Under the pieces are notes generated by a model, which saw only the letters and a program-made list of their open reading frames with translations, made no database searches and had not been told where the DNA came from. Source: an uncultured Ruminococcus sp. (GTDB taxonomy: Bacteria; Bacillota; Clostridia; Oscillospirales; Ruminococcaceae). From it: a stretch of DNA of 10,249 bases. Location: the NCBI RefSeq assembly GCF_946187255.1, contig NZ_CAMHRZ010000107.1, positions 1 to 10,249 of the forward strand, given 5' to 3'. This document shows, one piece after another, positions 1-7,293 of the stretch. The translations under genes and the position numbers were made by a program. Numbering within the stretch: position 1 is the stretch's first letter; every line of letters begins with the position of its first letter.

Positions 1-49
1 AAAGAGTATTTATAAATATTTTTGAATATTTCTGTTAAGGGGTGAAGGA

Positions 50-1777
50 ATGAAACAATTCCAGTTTGATTACATAGATGACCGTCAGTTCGCGATAGAG
101 ATCACAAAGATCAGACAATGGTGCTGTACCAGTGTCGTTTCCCATGTGGTCTTCCAGATATATTCCGAGACTATCGACAGAGAGAGCATAGAAAAGGTAT
201 GCCGCATGATATCCGAAGAGATGCCCGACGCGCTGTACTTCGGCTGTTCCAGCAACGGCAACATCATCAGCGGAAGCTATTCGGGAAACAATATCGGCAT
301 AGTATGTACCGTATTCGAGTTCCCCTCCACAAAGATGATAATGAAGCAGTATACCCTCACTGCGGAGACTTCCGATGCTGTCACCGACGATCTGCTGAAG
401 ATACTGGATGAGAACAAGTGGGTCAAGGCTGTTCAGCTGGTGACCACCATAAGGGGTATGTCCATGACGGGCTTCTGCAAGAACCTGAGCAATGCACCCG
501 AAGATATCCAGATATTCGGCGGCGGTGCCTTTACCGCTGATATTAATGCCAGCTTCGCCTGCGTATTCTCAAAGGACGGCGAATATTCGGAAAACGGCGT
601 AGTGTTCTGGCTTTTGGGCGGAGATGACCTCAATGTGGTCTCCACCTATGTGACAGGCTGGAAGCCATTGGGTAAACGATTTCACGTTACAAGGTCTGAG
701 GGCAGCAGGCTGTACGAGCTTGACGGCGAACCCGCCTATCTGGTATACCGCAAATACCTAAATATAAGCAATGACAGGAACTTTTTCATGAATACCCTTG
801 AATTCCCCTTCCTGCTCCAGTTCAACGGGATAAGCATACTCCGTGCGCCCACACTGAGCTTTGATGACGGCTCACTGAGCATGACTTCGGATATGGAATC
901 GGACGTTATCGCACAGCTGGCTTACGGCGATCCCGGCACCATACTTGAAAGCGTGCGGGCGGAAGGCACAAAGATACGGGACTTCCGACCCGAGACAGTA
1001 CAGATATTCTCCTGTGCCGCAAGACGCACATTCTGGGGCAACAACGAGATCTCGAAGGAGTCCATGCCTTTCCAGAAAATCGCCCCCACATCGGGCTTCT
1101 ATACGTCGGGTGAATTCCTGCGTACAATGGGGTACGTCAACCAGCACAACGTGACGATGGTACTGGTGGGTATGCGTGAGGGTCCCGCCAATGATACGGA
1201 TATAAACGAGCTTGAAGTGGACGATACCGACTTCACAGGAAAAATGGCGCTGATAAACCGTCTGGCGAACTACATAAACGCCGCTTTCTGCGACCTGGAG
1301 ATAGCATCGGTGACGGACGGACTTACAAAGCTCTACAACCGTACCGAGATACAAACACGCATCAACGAAAATATGATGTACAACAAGCAGCTCGCCCTGG
1401 TGATGATAGATATCGACAACTTCAAATCAGTGAACGATACCTACGGTCACGGAGAGGGCGACAACGTGATAATCGGGCTGGCTGATATGCTGAAAAGCAG
1501 CTGCGAAGAGCATTCCAAAGTCGCTTGTGCGGGACGCTGGGGCGGAGAGGAGTTCATGGTGATGATCCCCGAAGGGCTGGATGATGCAGTGAAAGCAGCC
1601 GAATATCTGCTCAACAAATTTGCAGAGATAGAGTTCCCGCTGGCAGGCCACCGCACCATAAGCATAGGTGTCACCGCCGCAAAAGAGGACGACACTCTCG
1701 ACAGCCTGCTGAACCGCGTGGACTCGGCACTTTACGATGCTAAGCACAACGGCAAGAACAAATATGTGGTGATATGA
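50..1777 (+). CDS. FIST sensor domain-GGDEF protein, probable diguanylate cyclase
   Basis: The 575-residue protein has no signal peptide or membrane segment, so it is probably cytoplasmic. Residues about 25-380 resemble FIST-N plus FIST-C, a sensor region thought to bind small ligands such as amino acids. Residues 420-575 are a GGDEF domain: LTKLYNR at 425-431, the metal-binding segment with D454 and D456 followed by NFKSVND, and an intact GGEEF active site at 498-502. The expected activity is making c-di-GMP from two GTP. The RxxD product-inhibition site that normally sits just before GGEEF reads SKVA, so feedback inhibition through it is unlikely. The ATG at 50 follows AAGGGG at 37-42 with a 7-nt gap. 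No -35/-10 pair can be judged in the 49 bases upstream. The next gene starts 48 bp downstream and is probably co-transcribed. The domain call is firm; the sensed ligand is unknown. Confidence 0.9.
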   Translation: MKQFQFDYIDDRQFAIEITKIRQWCCTSVVSHVVFQIYSETIDRESIEKVCRMISEEMPDALYFGCSSNGNIISGSYSGNNIGIVCTVFEFPSTKMIMKQYTLTAETSDAVTDDLLKILDENKWVKAVQLVTTIRGMSMTGFCKNLSNAPEDIQIFGGGAFTADINASFACVFSKDGEYSENGVVFWLLGGDDLNVVSTYVTGWKPLGKRFHVTRSEGSRLYELDGEPAYLVYRKYLNISNDRNFFMNTLEFPFLLQFNGISILRAPTLSFDDGSLSMTSDMESDVIAQLAYGDPGTILESVRAEGTKIRDFRPETVQIFSCAARRTFWGNNEISKESMPFQKIAPTSGFYTSGEFLRTMGYVNQHNVTMVLVGMREGPANDTDINELEVDDTDFTGKMALINRLANYINAAFCDLEIASVTDGLTKLYNRTEIQTRINENMMYNKQLALVMIDIDNFKSVNDTYGHGEGDNVIIGLADMLKSSCEEHSKVACAGRWGGEEFMVMIPEGLDDAVKAAEYLLNKFAEIEFPLAGHRTISIGVTAAKEDDTLDSLLNRVDSALYDAKHNGKNKYVVI

Positions 1778-1825
1778 CGGCTTGACCGCGTACATCGCTC
1801 AATCAACAAATAATAAGGTGGTCGT

Positions 1826-2632
1826 ATGGTAAACAACATCAAGATAGCCAATGAAACACTTAAAATATGCAAAGATGGCGGCTACGAGGTCGGCGGAAAG
1901 AAGATAGTTCTGCCGAAGGAGGATATAACAAGGGTTGAGGTGATAACTCCCGAAGCGGGCAGACAGCTGCTGGAGGAGGATATATCCGCGCTTTTCGGTG
2001 AGAGTATGTGCGGGATAGAAGTCACCTGTGAGGACAGCTTCGCTGCGGCAAAGCGGCTGAAAGAACCGCTGGTGATGAATTTTGCGAACGCCCACAATAC
2101 GGGCGGCGGTTTCCGTTGGGGTGCCAGTGCGCAGGAGGAAGCCCTTTGCAGACGCAGTACCCTGTACCCGTCCATATCCTGCGATACGGCTAAGGAGATG
2201 TACCGCTACAACAATACTCATCCCAGCAAGACCGAATCGGACTATATGCTGTTTTCACCCGATGTATGGGTCTTCCGCGATGAGGGCGCACAGCTGACAG
2301 ATCAGCCTTTCAAGGTCTCCGTCATGACCGTACCCGCACCGAACAGATACGGCGCAGCGATGCTTGCTTCAACAGAGACCGTAAACGAGACTATCCTGCG
2401 GCGCATACGGATAATGCTGCGTGCGGCTGCTAAACGCGGGATAAAAGACCTCGTTCTCGGTGCATGGGGCTGCGGCGCTTTCGGCAACGCCCCCACAGAC
2501 GTTGCGGCACAGTTCGGCACCGCACTCACAGACGACGGTCTCGGCAGGTGCTTTGAACGTGTGGTATTCGCCGTCTACGGCAAGCCCGACGGCAGGAACA
2601 TAACAGCTTTCAAAGAGCATTTCTTAAAATGA
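1826..2632 (+). CDS. Microbial-type PARG-like protein (TIGR02452/DUF2263 family)
   Basis: The 268-residue protein has no signal peptide and is of normal length for the family. Its hallmark is the poly(ADP-ribose) glycohydrolase signature: a GGG at residues 93-95, seven residues, then QEE at 103-105, followed by a short LCRRSTLY stretch. In PARG enzymes the two glutamates of QEE lie at the ADP-ribose and drive hydrolysis of the ribose-ribose bond. A second conserved patch near the C-terminus (GAWGCGAFGN) fits the macrodomain-like ADP-ribose pocket. Expected role: removing ADP-ribose polymers or chains from macromolecules in the cytoplasm; the substrate here is unknown. The ATG at 1826 follows AAGGTGG (1815-1821) with a 4-nt gap. 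It lies 48 bp after the GGDEF gene with no clear promoter between them, so an operon is likely. No ADP-ribosyltransferase gene is visible in the window. Confidence 0.88.
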   Translation: MVNNIKIANETLKICKDGGYEVGGKKIVLPKEDITRVEVITPEAGRQLLEEDISALFGESMCGIEVTCEDSFAAAKRLKEPLVMNFANAHNTGGGFRWGASAQEEALCRRSTLYPSISCDTAKEMYRYNNTHPSKTESDYMLFSPDVWVFRDEGAQLTDQPFKVSVMTVPAPNRYGAAMLASTETVNETILRRIRIMLRAAAKRGIKDLVLGAWGCGAFGNAPTDVAAQFGTALTDDGLGRCFERVVFAVYGKPDGRNITAFKEHFLK

Positions 2633-2640
2633 TAAAATAA

Positions 2641-2680
2641 AAGGGTACCGCCTGACACACGAACTGCGGTACCCTTGTTT
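2641..2680. terminator. Bidirectional intrinsic terminator between convergent genes
   Basis: A perfect 11-bp stem pairs 2641-2651 with 2666-2676 around a 14-nt loop. It starts 8 bp after the PARG-like stop codon. On the + strand the stem is followed by a modest T-rich tail (TTGTTTAATATT). On the - strand it is followed by CCCTTTTATTTTAT, a better U-tract, so it can also end the convergent GH5 transcript, whose stop lies 54 bp before the hairpin. Confidence 0.8.
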
Positions 2681-2729
2681 AATATTCTTATATGCTGTAC
2701 AGCATACTGTTTATAATTCAGAAAACGTT

Positions 2730-3953
2730 TTATTTTTCGCTTGCCTTGATGACAGCATCCGCCACTGAGGGGCTGAACCATTTGCAGTTGCTCCTGTCGT
2801 ATATGCCGAAAAGCTCGTTGCCCGAAAAATAGCAGCCGTTATCCCACCATACACAGGGGATGCCCATCTGCCTGGCGGTCTCGACGTAGAATTTCGCCCA
2901 CTTTGCCACTTCATCGTCATTGCCGTCCTTGTTCACCGCACCGTACTCGGTTATTATCACAGGCACTCCGCTGTCAACGAACTTTTCTTTCAGCTCATAC
3001 ATCATGCTGAGTATCTCGCCCTCGTGAGAGCCGTCCCATGTGAAAAGCTCCCAGTCCTCACCGGGACTGTAGGTGAATGCGTAGGGGGTGTAGGCGTGTA
3101 TCGAATAGCCGATGTGCTTGTCTTCGGGGATCTCCGCATCCTTTATGGCTTTCTGCGTACTGGAGGAAGCATAGGTGGTGTATAACAGCAGTCTGTTCTC
3201 GTTGTTGCCGCCCGTTGCGCGTACAGTATCCCTGAAAGTCCTGTTGAGGCGTGCAACACACTCTCTGCCCTCTTCGTCGCCGCCTGTCCATTCCTCAACG
3301 GAGCCCTTTACACGCGGTTCGTTCAGTCCCTCGAATACAAGATGGTCGCCGTAATCCTTGAAGCGTTCGGCTATCTGCCGCCATATCTCGGCGTGTTCCT
3401 TATCTACTTCTTCAATATGCGCATTGTCGGTGATGCGCCAGCTTTCCTCATGGTGGGAGATGATTATGACATACATACCGTCGTCGTAGGCGTAGTTGAC
3501 TACCTCCTGCACACGATCCAGCCATTCGGAGTCGATGGTGTAGCTCTCATCAACGTGATTTCCCCAAGTCACGGGGATGCGTATCAGATCGAAGCCCTGT
3601 GCCTGCACGCCGTCGATCATCTCCTGAGTGGTCTTGGGGTTGCCCCACTTTGTCTCCGAACCGAGATCATTCCCGTCAAATACATCCAGCGAGTTGCCCA
3701 GGTTCCAGCCCGCAGACATCTCCGCGACTATATCCGCCGCAGGGATATCCCTTACCTCGCCGCTCCTGGCAAGCGCCTGTGCCGCCGCACCATTATCATC
3801 AGCCGAGCCCTTGCCGTCAGCCGCCGAAACAGCCGCTTCCGAACCGTCATTTCCGCCCTTTGATGATGTATCGTTCTTTCCGCCGCAGGAAGTCATCACC
3901 GAAAGTGCCGCAGCTGCCACGATCAGGAGCGCAGCCGTCCTTTTTATATCCAT
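2730..3953 (-). CDS. GH5 endoglucanase, lipoprotein (probably subfamily GH5_4)
   Basis: The 407-residue secreted enzyme should hydrolyse internal beta-1,4-glucosidic bonds of cellulose or related glucans. Residues 1-22 are a lipoprotein signal peptide ending MTSC, with C23 the predicted lipidated cysteine; Met at -3 is unusual for a lipobox. Residues 24-68 are a Gly/Ser/Asp/Ala-rich linker that would hold the catalytic domain off the membrane. The GH5 domain spans about 75-405: GWNLGNSLD at 82-90, RIPVTW, paired histidines H167-H168, NEP with the acid/base E212, SIHAYTP, the nucleophile E336 in ITEYG, and the substrate-site tryptophans of VWWDNG. There is no CBM or dockerin. The ATG at 3953 has AGGAGG complementary to 3961-3966 with a 7-nt gap. 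The GH5_4 assignment comes from motif style; xyloglucan or mixed-linkage glucan activity is also possible. Confidence 0.93.
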   Translation of the reverse strand: MDIKRTAALLIVAAAALSVMTSCGGKNDTSSKGGNDGSEAAVSAADGKGSADDNGAAAQALARSGEVRDIPAADIVAEMSAGWNLGNSLDVFDGNDLGSETKWGNPKTTQEMIDGVQAQGFDLIRIPVTWGNHVDESYTIDSEWLDRVQEVVNYAYDDGMYVIIISHHEESWRITDNAHIEEVDKEHAEIWRQIAERFKDYGDHLVFEGLNEPRVKGSVEEWTGGDEEGRECVARLNRTFRDTVRATGGNNENRLLLYTTYASSSTQKAIKDAEIPEDKHIGYSIHAYTPYAFTYSPGEDWELFTWDGSHEGEILSMMYELKEKFVDSGVPVIITEYGAVNKDGNDDEVAKWAKFYVETARQMGIPCVWWDNGCYFSGNELFGIYDRSNCKWFSPSVADAVIKASEK

Positions 3954-4000
3954 TTATATACCTCCTTTTATACCCTTACGATGTTCTGTCTGCTGTTATA

Positions 4001-4030
4001 ATTATATCATAGACAGAGCGGTGCTGTCAA
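4001..4030 (-). promoter_or_regulatory. Sigma-A promoter of the GH5 gene
   Basis: Reading the - strand, a perfect -35 TTGACA lies at 4030-4025 and a perfect -10 TATAAT at 4006-4001, with an 18-bp spacer. The start point would be near 3994, giving a leader of about 40 nt before the GH5 ATG. Both hexamers match consensus, so strong basal transcription is expected unless a regulator intervenes. Confidence 0.85.
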
Positions 4031-4138
4031 GTAAGGAGATATCCCGCCGAATGTCCTGTTTTTCGCAAATACGGGGTATGATCTCTGTCGGGATATTAAA
4101 TAATTTTTCGTATAAAAGTTAATTTATTTTACAGCTTA

Positions 4139-4167
4139 TTGACAAGCTGCAATAAATGTGTTATTAT
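4139..4167 (+). promoter_or_regulatory. Sigma-A promoter of the first GH9 gene
   Basis: TTGACA at 4139-4144, a 17-bp spacer and TATTAT at 4162-4167 form a near-perfect vegetative promoter. The start point would be near 4174, leaving a leader of about 58 nt. It points away from the GH5 promoter, and the two -35 boxes are 108 bp apart. The region between them (4031-4138) is AT-rich over its second half and holds no recognisable gene. Confidence 0.85.
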
Positions 4168-4175
4168 TGGTTAGA

Positions 4176-4197
4176 GCGTATTAGAAAACGATTACGC
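4176..4197 (+). promoter_or_regulatory. Candidate cre / LacI-family operator after the GH9 promoter
   Basis: Bases 4183-4196 (AGAAAACGATTACG) match the Gram-positive catabolite-response pattern TGWAANCGNTNWCA at every defined position except the first and last. The flanking GCGTA (4176-4180) and TACGC (4193-4197) form an inverted repeat. It begins about 9 bp after the presumed transcription start, where a bound repressor would block initiation or act as a roadblock. CcpA or a sugar-sensing LacI-type regulator are the obvious candidates; no such regulator is encoded in the window. Confidence 0.5.
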
Positions 4198-4232
4198 CGG
4201 TGACGTATTTTTATTTAGGAGGAGTAAATAAT

Positions 4233-6959
4233 ATGTTATTCAAGAAAATCACAGCAGCGGTATCAGCACTTGTGCTGACAGCGGGCATGGTCTCCGTACT
4301 GCCGCAGAACAACACACAGAGCGCAGTGATCACTGCCAGCGCAGCGTCTTCAACGTACAACTACGCAGAAGCACTCCAGGAGTCCATGTTCTTCTATGAA
4401 GTACAGCAGTCGGGCGTACTTCCCGAGTGGAACAACGTACAGTGGAAGGATAACTGTATGGTGGATGAGGACGGCACCGAAACCGATTTCGTCAAGGGCG
4501 GCTGGTTCGATGCAGGCGACCACTTCAAGTTCACTCTTACAAATGCTTACTCGGCTTCCATGATGAGCTGGGGCTACATCGAATACAAGGACGCTGTAGA
4601 TAAGGCAGGTCTGGGCGAGCTTTACCGCAACAATATCAAGTGGGGTCTTGATTACGTTATGGGATGCGATCAGGGCAGCGGCAAGATGGTAGGCACCATC
4701 GGTGACTTCAAGGGCGGCTCCACCGACCATAACATCTGGTGCAGCGCCGAAGTATATCTCCGCAAGCACTACCTCAACAGCAAGGACTGGGTACGTCCCT
4801 ACGATGTTGTAGAGAACTCTACCGTATCTGCTCTTTCCGCAGCTGCACTGGCTCAGGGCTATATCATATTCAAGGATTCCGATCCCACAACAGCAAATCA
4901 GTACCTCAAGCACGCTAAGGATCTGTTCGCAGGTGCTGACAGGATCAGAGATTCGGAGGCTGAAAGAGGCGGCATGGGCACCATGTACCCCACTTCCACC
5001 TGGATAGATGACTGTATGTATGCAGCACTGTGGCTGTACAAGGCAACAGGCGACAAGACCTACCTCAATAAGGTAGAATCCGACTATATCCCCAACTTCC
5101 CCACCGAGAGCCAGTCCACACAGTGGAAATACTCATGGGGTCTGTGCTGGGATGACACCACTCAGGCAGCAGCACTGCTGTATGCTCAGATCTCCGGCAA
5201 GGAGGAGTGGAAAAACCACATTGACAAGCATATCCGTTACTGGATGGGCGAAGGCGGATCCGGCGGAGTTGATCCTTCGATCAAGGCTTTCGAGGGCAAG
5301 ATCACTGCTGACGGACTTTCTCACCTGACAGGCTGGGGTTCTCTGCGTCACGCTACCACCACTGCATGGGTAGCTAAGCTGGCAAGTGATACCCTGTTCA
5401 AGAACGATACCGCTAAGGCTACAAAGTTCAACAACTGGGCTAAGTCTCAGATGGATTACTGCTTGGGCGACAACGCACTGGGTCTGACCTATGTGCTGGG
5501 TATGGGCGAAAAGAACCCCATCGCTATCCATCACAGAACCGCTTCGGGTATCCACGATGACCACTGGAACAGTCTGGGTATGGCTGACGGCGGTGATGAA
5601 GACTGGCAGACAGAGTATGCTCACACCCTGTACGGCGCTCTCATCGGCGGTCCCGACAGCTCAGGTTCCTACGATGTCGGCAAGATCGGCGTAGGTCAGT
5701 ATGAGTATACCGAAGTTGCTATCGACTACAACGCAGGCTACACCGCTTGTCTGTGCGCTATGATAGATGACTACGGCGGAAAGCCCGACGCTTCCTTCCC
5801 TCCCACCGAGACTCCCAAGTGGGCTGAATGGGAAGTAGCAGCAGTCCTCAACGGCAAGGGCGACAGCTACACCGAGATAAAGGCTTGGGCTATGAACCAC
5901 ACTGCATGGCCTGCAAGAGTTGCTAAGGATATCGAGTACAGATACTACTTCGACGCTTCCGAGATATTCAAGGCAGGTCTGACTATCAATGATATAAAGG
6001 TAATAAGCAACAGCCAGCAGTACAAGGAAGGCGAGCAGGGCTACGGCACCGTATCCGGTCCTTATGTATATGAGGGCGACAGCAGCGGCAACACCCTGTA
6101 CGCAAAGATCAAGTTCGAGGACGGCAGAGCTATCCAGCCTACAGGTCAGAGCGAGCACAGAGATGAAGTACAGTTCAGGATCTCCATCCCCGACGCTATC
6201 GACGGCAAGTCCACTAAGGGCGCTTGGGATCCCACCAATGACTGGTCTTACAAGGGCGGCATAAGCGCAGATAAGAACATCAAGAAGAAAGAAGCTCTCA
6301 ATGAGAATATAACCATGTATGTAAACGGCACACTGGTATGGGGTACTGAGCCCAACGGCACAAAGCCCACCAAGTCCGACTACACCTTCACAAGACAGGG
6401 CGGAAACACAGATCCCCAGAAGGATCCCGAAGCTCCCACATTCACATACACTGCCGGCGAAGGTCAGGTAACACTCAAGTGGAACAAGGTGACCGGTGCA
6501 ACAGGCTACGTTGTATGCGGTCTTGAAGGCAGCTCCTGGAAGAATCTGGGCAGCACCACAAGCACTACCTACACCATCAAGAACCTTACAGCAGGCAAGA
6601 GCTACAAGGTAGCAGTTCTGCCCAAAGTAGACAGCAAAGTTATCAAGGATTACAGCAAGGCTATCACTGTTACTCCCGGCTCGGGCAGCACCAGCCTGTA
6701 TCCTGTTGTTCAGACTCAGGTCAAGGATCACAAGATCGGCTTCAAGTGGACAAAGGTACCCGGCGCTGAGAAGTATGGTATCGGTGTATATCAGGCTAAC
6801 AAGTGGGTCGTTAAGAAGCAGGTAGACGGCAGCGTTACCACCTGGACTTCTCCTCAGGTAGCTAACGGCACTTACAGACTCGTTGTACTGGCTAAAGTCA
6901 ACGGTCAGTGGGTAAATGCTGATGTATTCAAGAAGTCCTTCTACGTTACAGTAAAGTAA
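4233..6959 (+). CDS. cel9B: GH9 processive endoglucanase: GH9-CBM3c-Fn3-CBM37-like (Cel9B type)
   Basis: The 908-residue secreted cellulase has a Sec signal peptide at 1 to about 37/38 (TASA/A). GH9 covers about 42-507: D93 and D96 in DAGDH (D96 the expected base), the H433-H434-R435 substrate-site cluster, and acid E494 in YTEVAIDYNAG. CBM3c follows at about 528-707 (TEIKAW, WPARV, EVQFRI, LVWGTEP), a module that extends the GH9 cleft and gives processive cutting. After a linker come an Fn3-like module (734-816) and a final module (822-908) that fits CBM37, used by R. albus for binding to substrate and cell surface. This order agrees with what I recall of R. albus 8 Cel9B, hence the symbol; orthology is unchecked. 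The ATG at 4233 follows AGGAGG (4217-4222); an in-frame GTG at 4200 would precede that site and is rejected. Codon choice is strongly biased (Lys almost always AAG), suggesting high expression. Confidence 0.93.
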   Translation: MLFKKITAAVSALVLTAGMVSVLPQNNTQSAVITASAASSTYNYAEALQESMFFYEVQQSGVLPEWNNVQWKDNCMVDEDGTETDFVKGGWFDAGDHFKFTLTNAYSASMMSWGYIEYKDAVDKAGLGELYRNNIKWGLDYVMGCDQGSGKMVGTIGDFKGGSTDHNIWCSAEVYLRKHYLNSKDWVRPYDVVENSTVSALSAAALAQGYIIFKDSDPTTANQYLKHAKDLFAGADRIRDSEAERGGMGTMYPTSTWIDDCMYAALWLYKATGDKTYLNKVESDYIPNFPTESQSTQWKYSWGLCWDDTTQAAALLYAQISGKEEWKNHIDKHIRYWMGEGGSGGVDPSIKAFEGKITADGLSHLTGWGSLRHATTTAWVAKLASDTLFKNDTAKATKFNNWAKSQMDYCLGDNALGLTYVLGMGEKNPIAIHHRTASGIHDDHWNSLGMADGGDEDWQTEYAHTLYGALIGGPDSSGSYDVGKIGVGQYEYTEVAIDYNAGYTACLCAMIDDYGGKPDASFPPTETPKWAEWEVAAVLNGKGDSYTEIKAWAMNHTAWPARVAKDIEYRYYFDASEIFKAGLTINDIKVISNSQQYKEGEQGYGTVSGPYVYEGDSSGNTLYAKIKFEDGRAIQPTGQSEHRDEVQFRISIPDAIDGKSTKGAWDPTNDWSYKGGISADKNIKKKEALNENITMYVNGTLVWGTEPNGTKPTKSDYTFTRQGGNTDPQKDPEAPTFTYTAGEGQVTLKWNKVTGATGYVVCGLEGSSWKNLGSTTSTTYTIKNLTAGKSYKVAVLPKVDSKVIKDYSKAITVTPGSGSTSLYPVVQTQVKDHKIGFKWTKVPGAEKYGIGVYQANKWVVKKQVDGSVTTWTSPQVANGTYRLVVLAKVNGQWVNADVFKKSFYVTVK
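6695..6750 (+). repeat. Exact direct repeat, copy 1 (start of CBM37-like module)
   Basis: These 56 bases are identical to 10194-10249, 3,499 bp downstream, and lie in the same reading frame. They encode the start of the C-terminal module, beginning LYPVVQTQVKDHK. The base just upstream (G here, A in copy 2) is the first difference on the left. The right boundary is unknown because copy 2 runs into the window end. Confidence 0.97.
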
Positions 6960-6977
6960 TAAGATAAGTTCTTCATT

Positions 6978-7010
6978 AAGAGCCCGGTGCGATGCATCGG
7001 GTTCTTTTTT
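6978..7010 (+). terminator. Intrinsic terminator of the first GH9 gene
   Basis: A hairpin of about 12 bp pairs 6979-6990 with 6994-7005. It has two G-U pairs and a 3-nt GAT loop, and is followed by an unbroken T run ending at 7010. It starts 19 bp after the GH9 stop. It should separate this transcript from the next GH9 gene, which has its own promoter. Confidence 0.9.
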
Positions 7011-7258
7011 ACTGTAACGCCAATGAATAGATTGTGAATAAAAACGCTGTTTTTGAGCACAAAAATCCGTTATAAGTTATTAAAATTTTGCACTTTATCT
7101 TGTGATAATACAACTTATTAACATGATGACGTTTATATTTTTAACAAAACGCACAAAAACTCGATTTAACTTATGCTTTAACGTTTTCGGTAGTTGTATG
7201 TAATGACCAATTTATGCCCCGCGAAATCGTTAAAGTAAATGAATTTTCTTAAAAGAGA
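7011..7258. other. AT-rich intergenic region, no gene seen
   Basis: No convincing reading frame with a ribosome site lies here on either strand. Visible structure: a 15-bp inverted repeat AAAAACGCTGTTTTT at 7040-7054; three copies of a TAACTTAT-like octamer (7072-7079 inverted, 7111-7118 as CAACTTAT, 7167-7174); an extended -10-like TGTGATAAT at 7101-7109 without a good -35; and GAAAACGTTAA on the - strand at 7188-7178, which shares the GAAAACG core of the operator candidate at 4183-4196. These could be regulator sites upstream of the second GH9 promoter, but base composition alone yields such motifs easily. Confidence 0.5.
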
Positions 7259-7287
7259 TTGACCTTTTTGGAGAAATATATTATAAT
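7259..7287 (+). promoter_or_regulatory. Sigma-A promoter of the second GH9 gene
   Basis: TTGACC at 7259-7264, a 17-bp spacer and a perfect TATAAT at 7282-7287. The start point would be near 7294, leaving an unusually long leader of about 129 nt before the ATG at 7423. Confidence 0.85.
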
Positions 7288-7293
7288 AGTCTT

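Noticed and set aside
872..1354. A 160-codon open frame on the - strand within the FIST-GGDEF gene
   Set aside because: It lies wholly inside a well-supported gene and its cysteine- and histidine-rich translation resembles no family I know.
2721..2731. GAAAACGTTTT as another cre-type operator
   Set aside because: It overlaps the stop codon of the GH5 gene, far from any promoter, and fits the local A/T richness; probably chance.
4200..4232. An upstream GTG start adding 11 residues to the first GH9 protein
   Set aside because: The AGGAGG site at 4217-4222 lies inside that extension and serves the ATG at 4233, which begins a normal signal peptide.
7101..7109. Extended -10-like TGTGATAAT as an additional promoter for the second GH9 gene
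   Set aside because: No usable -35 lies 16-18 bp upstream, and a far better promoter exists at 7259-7287.
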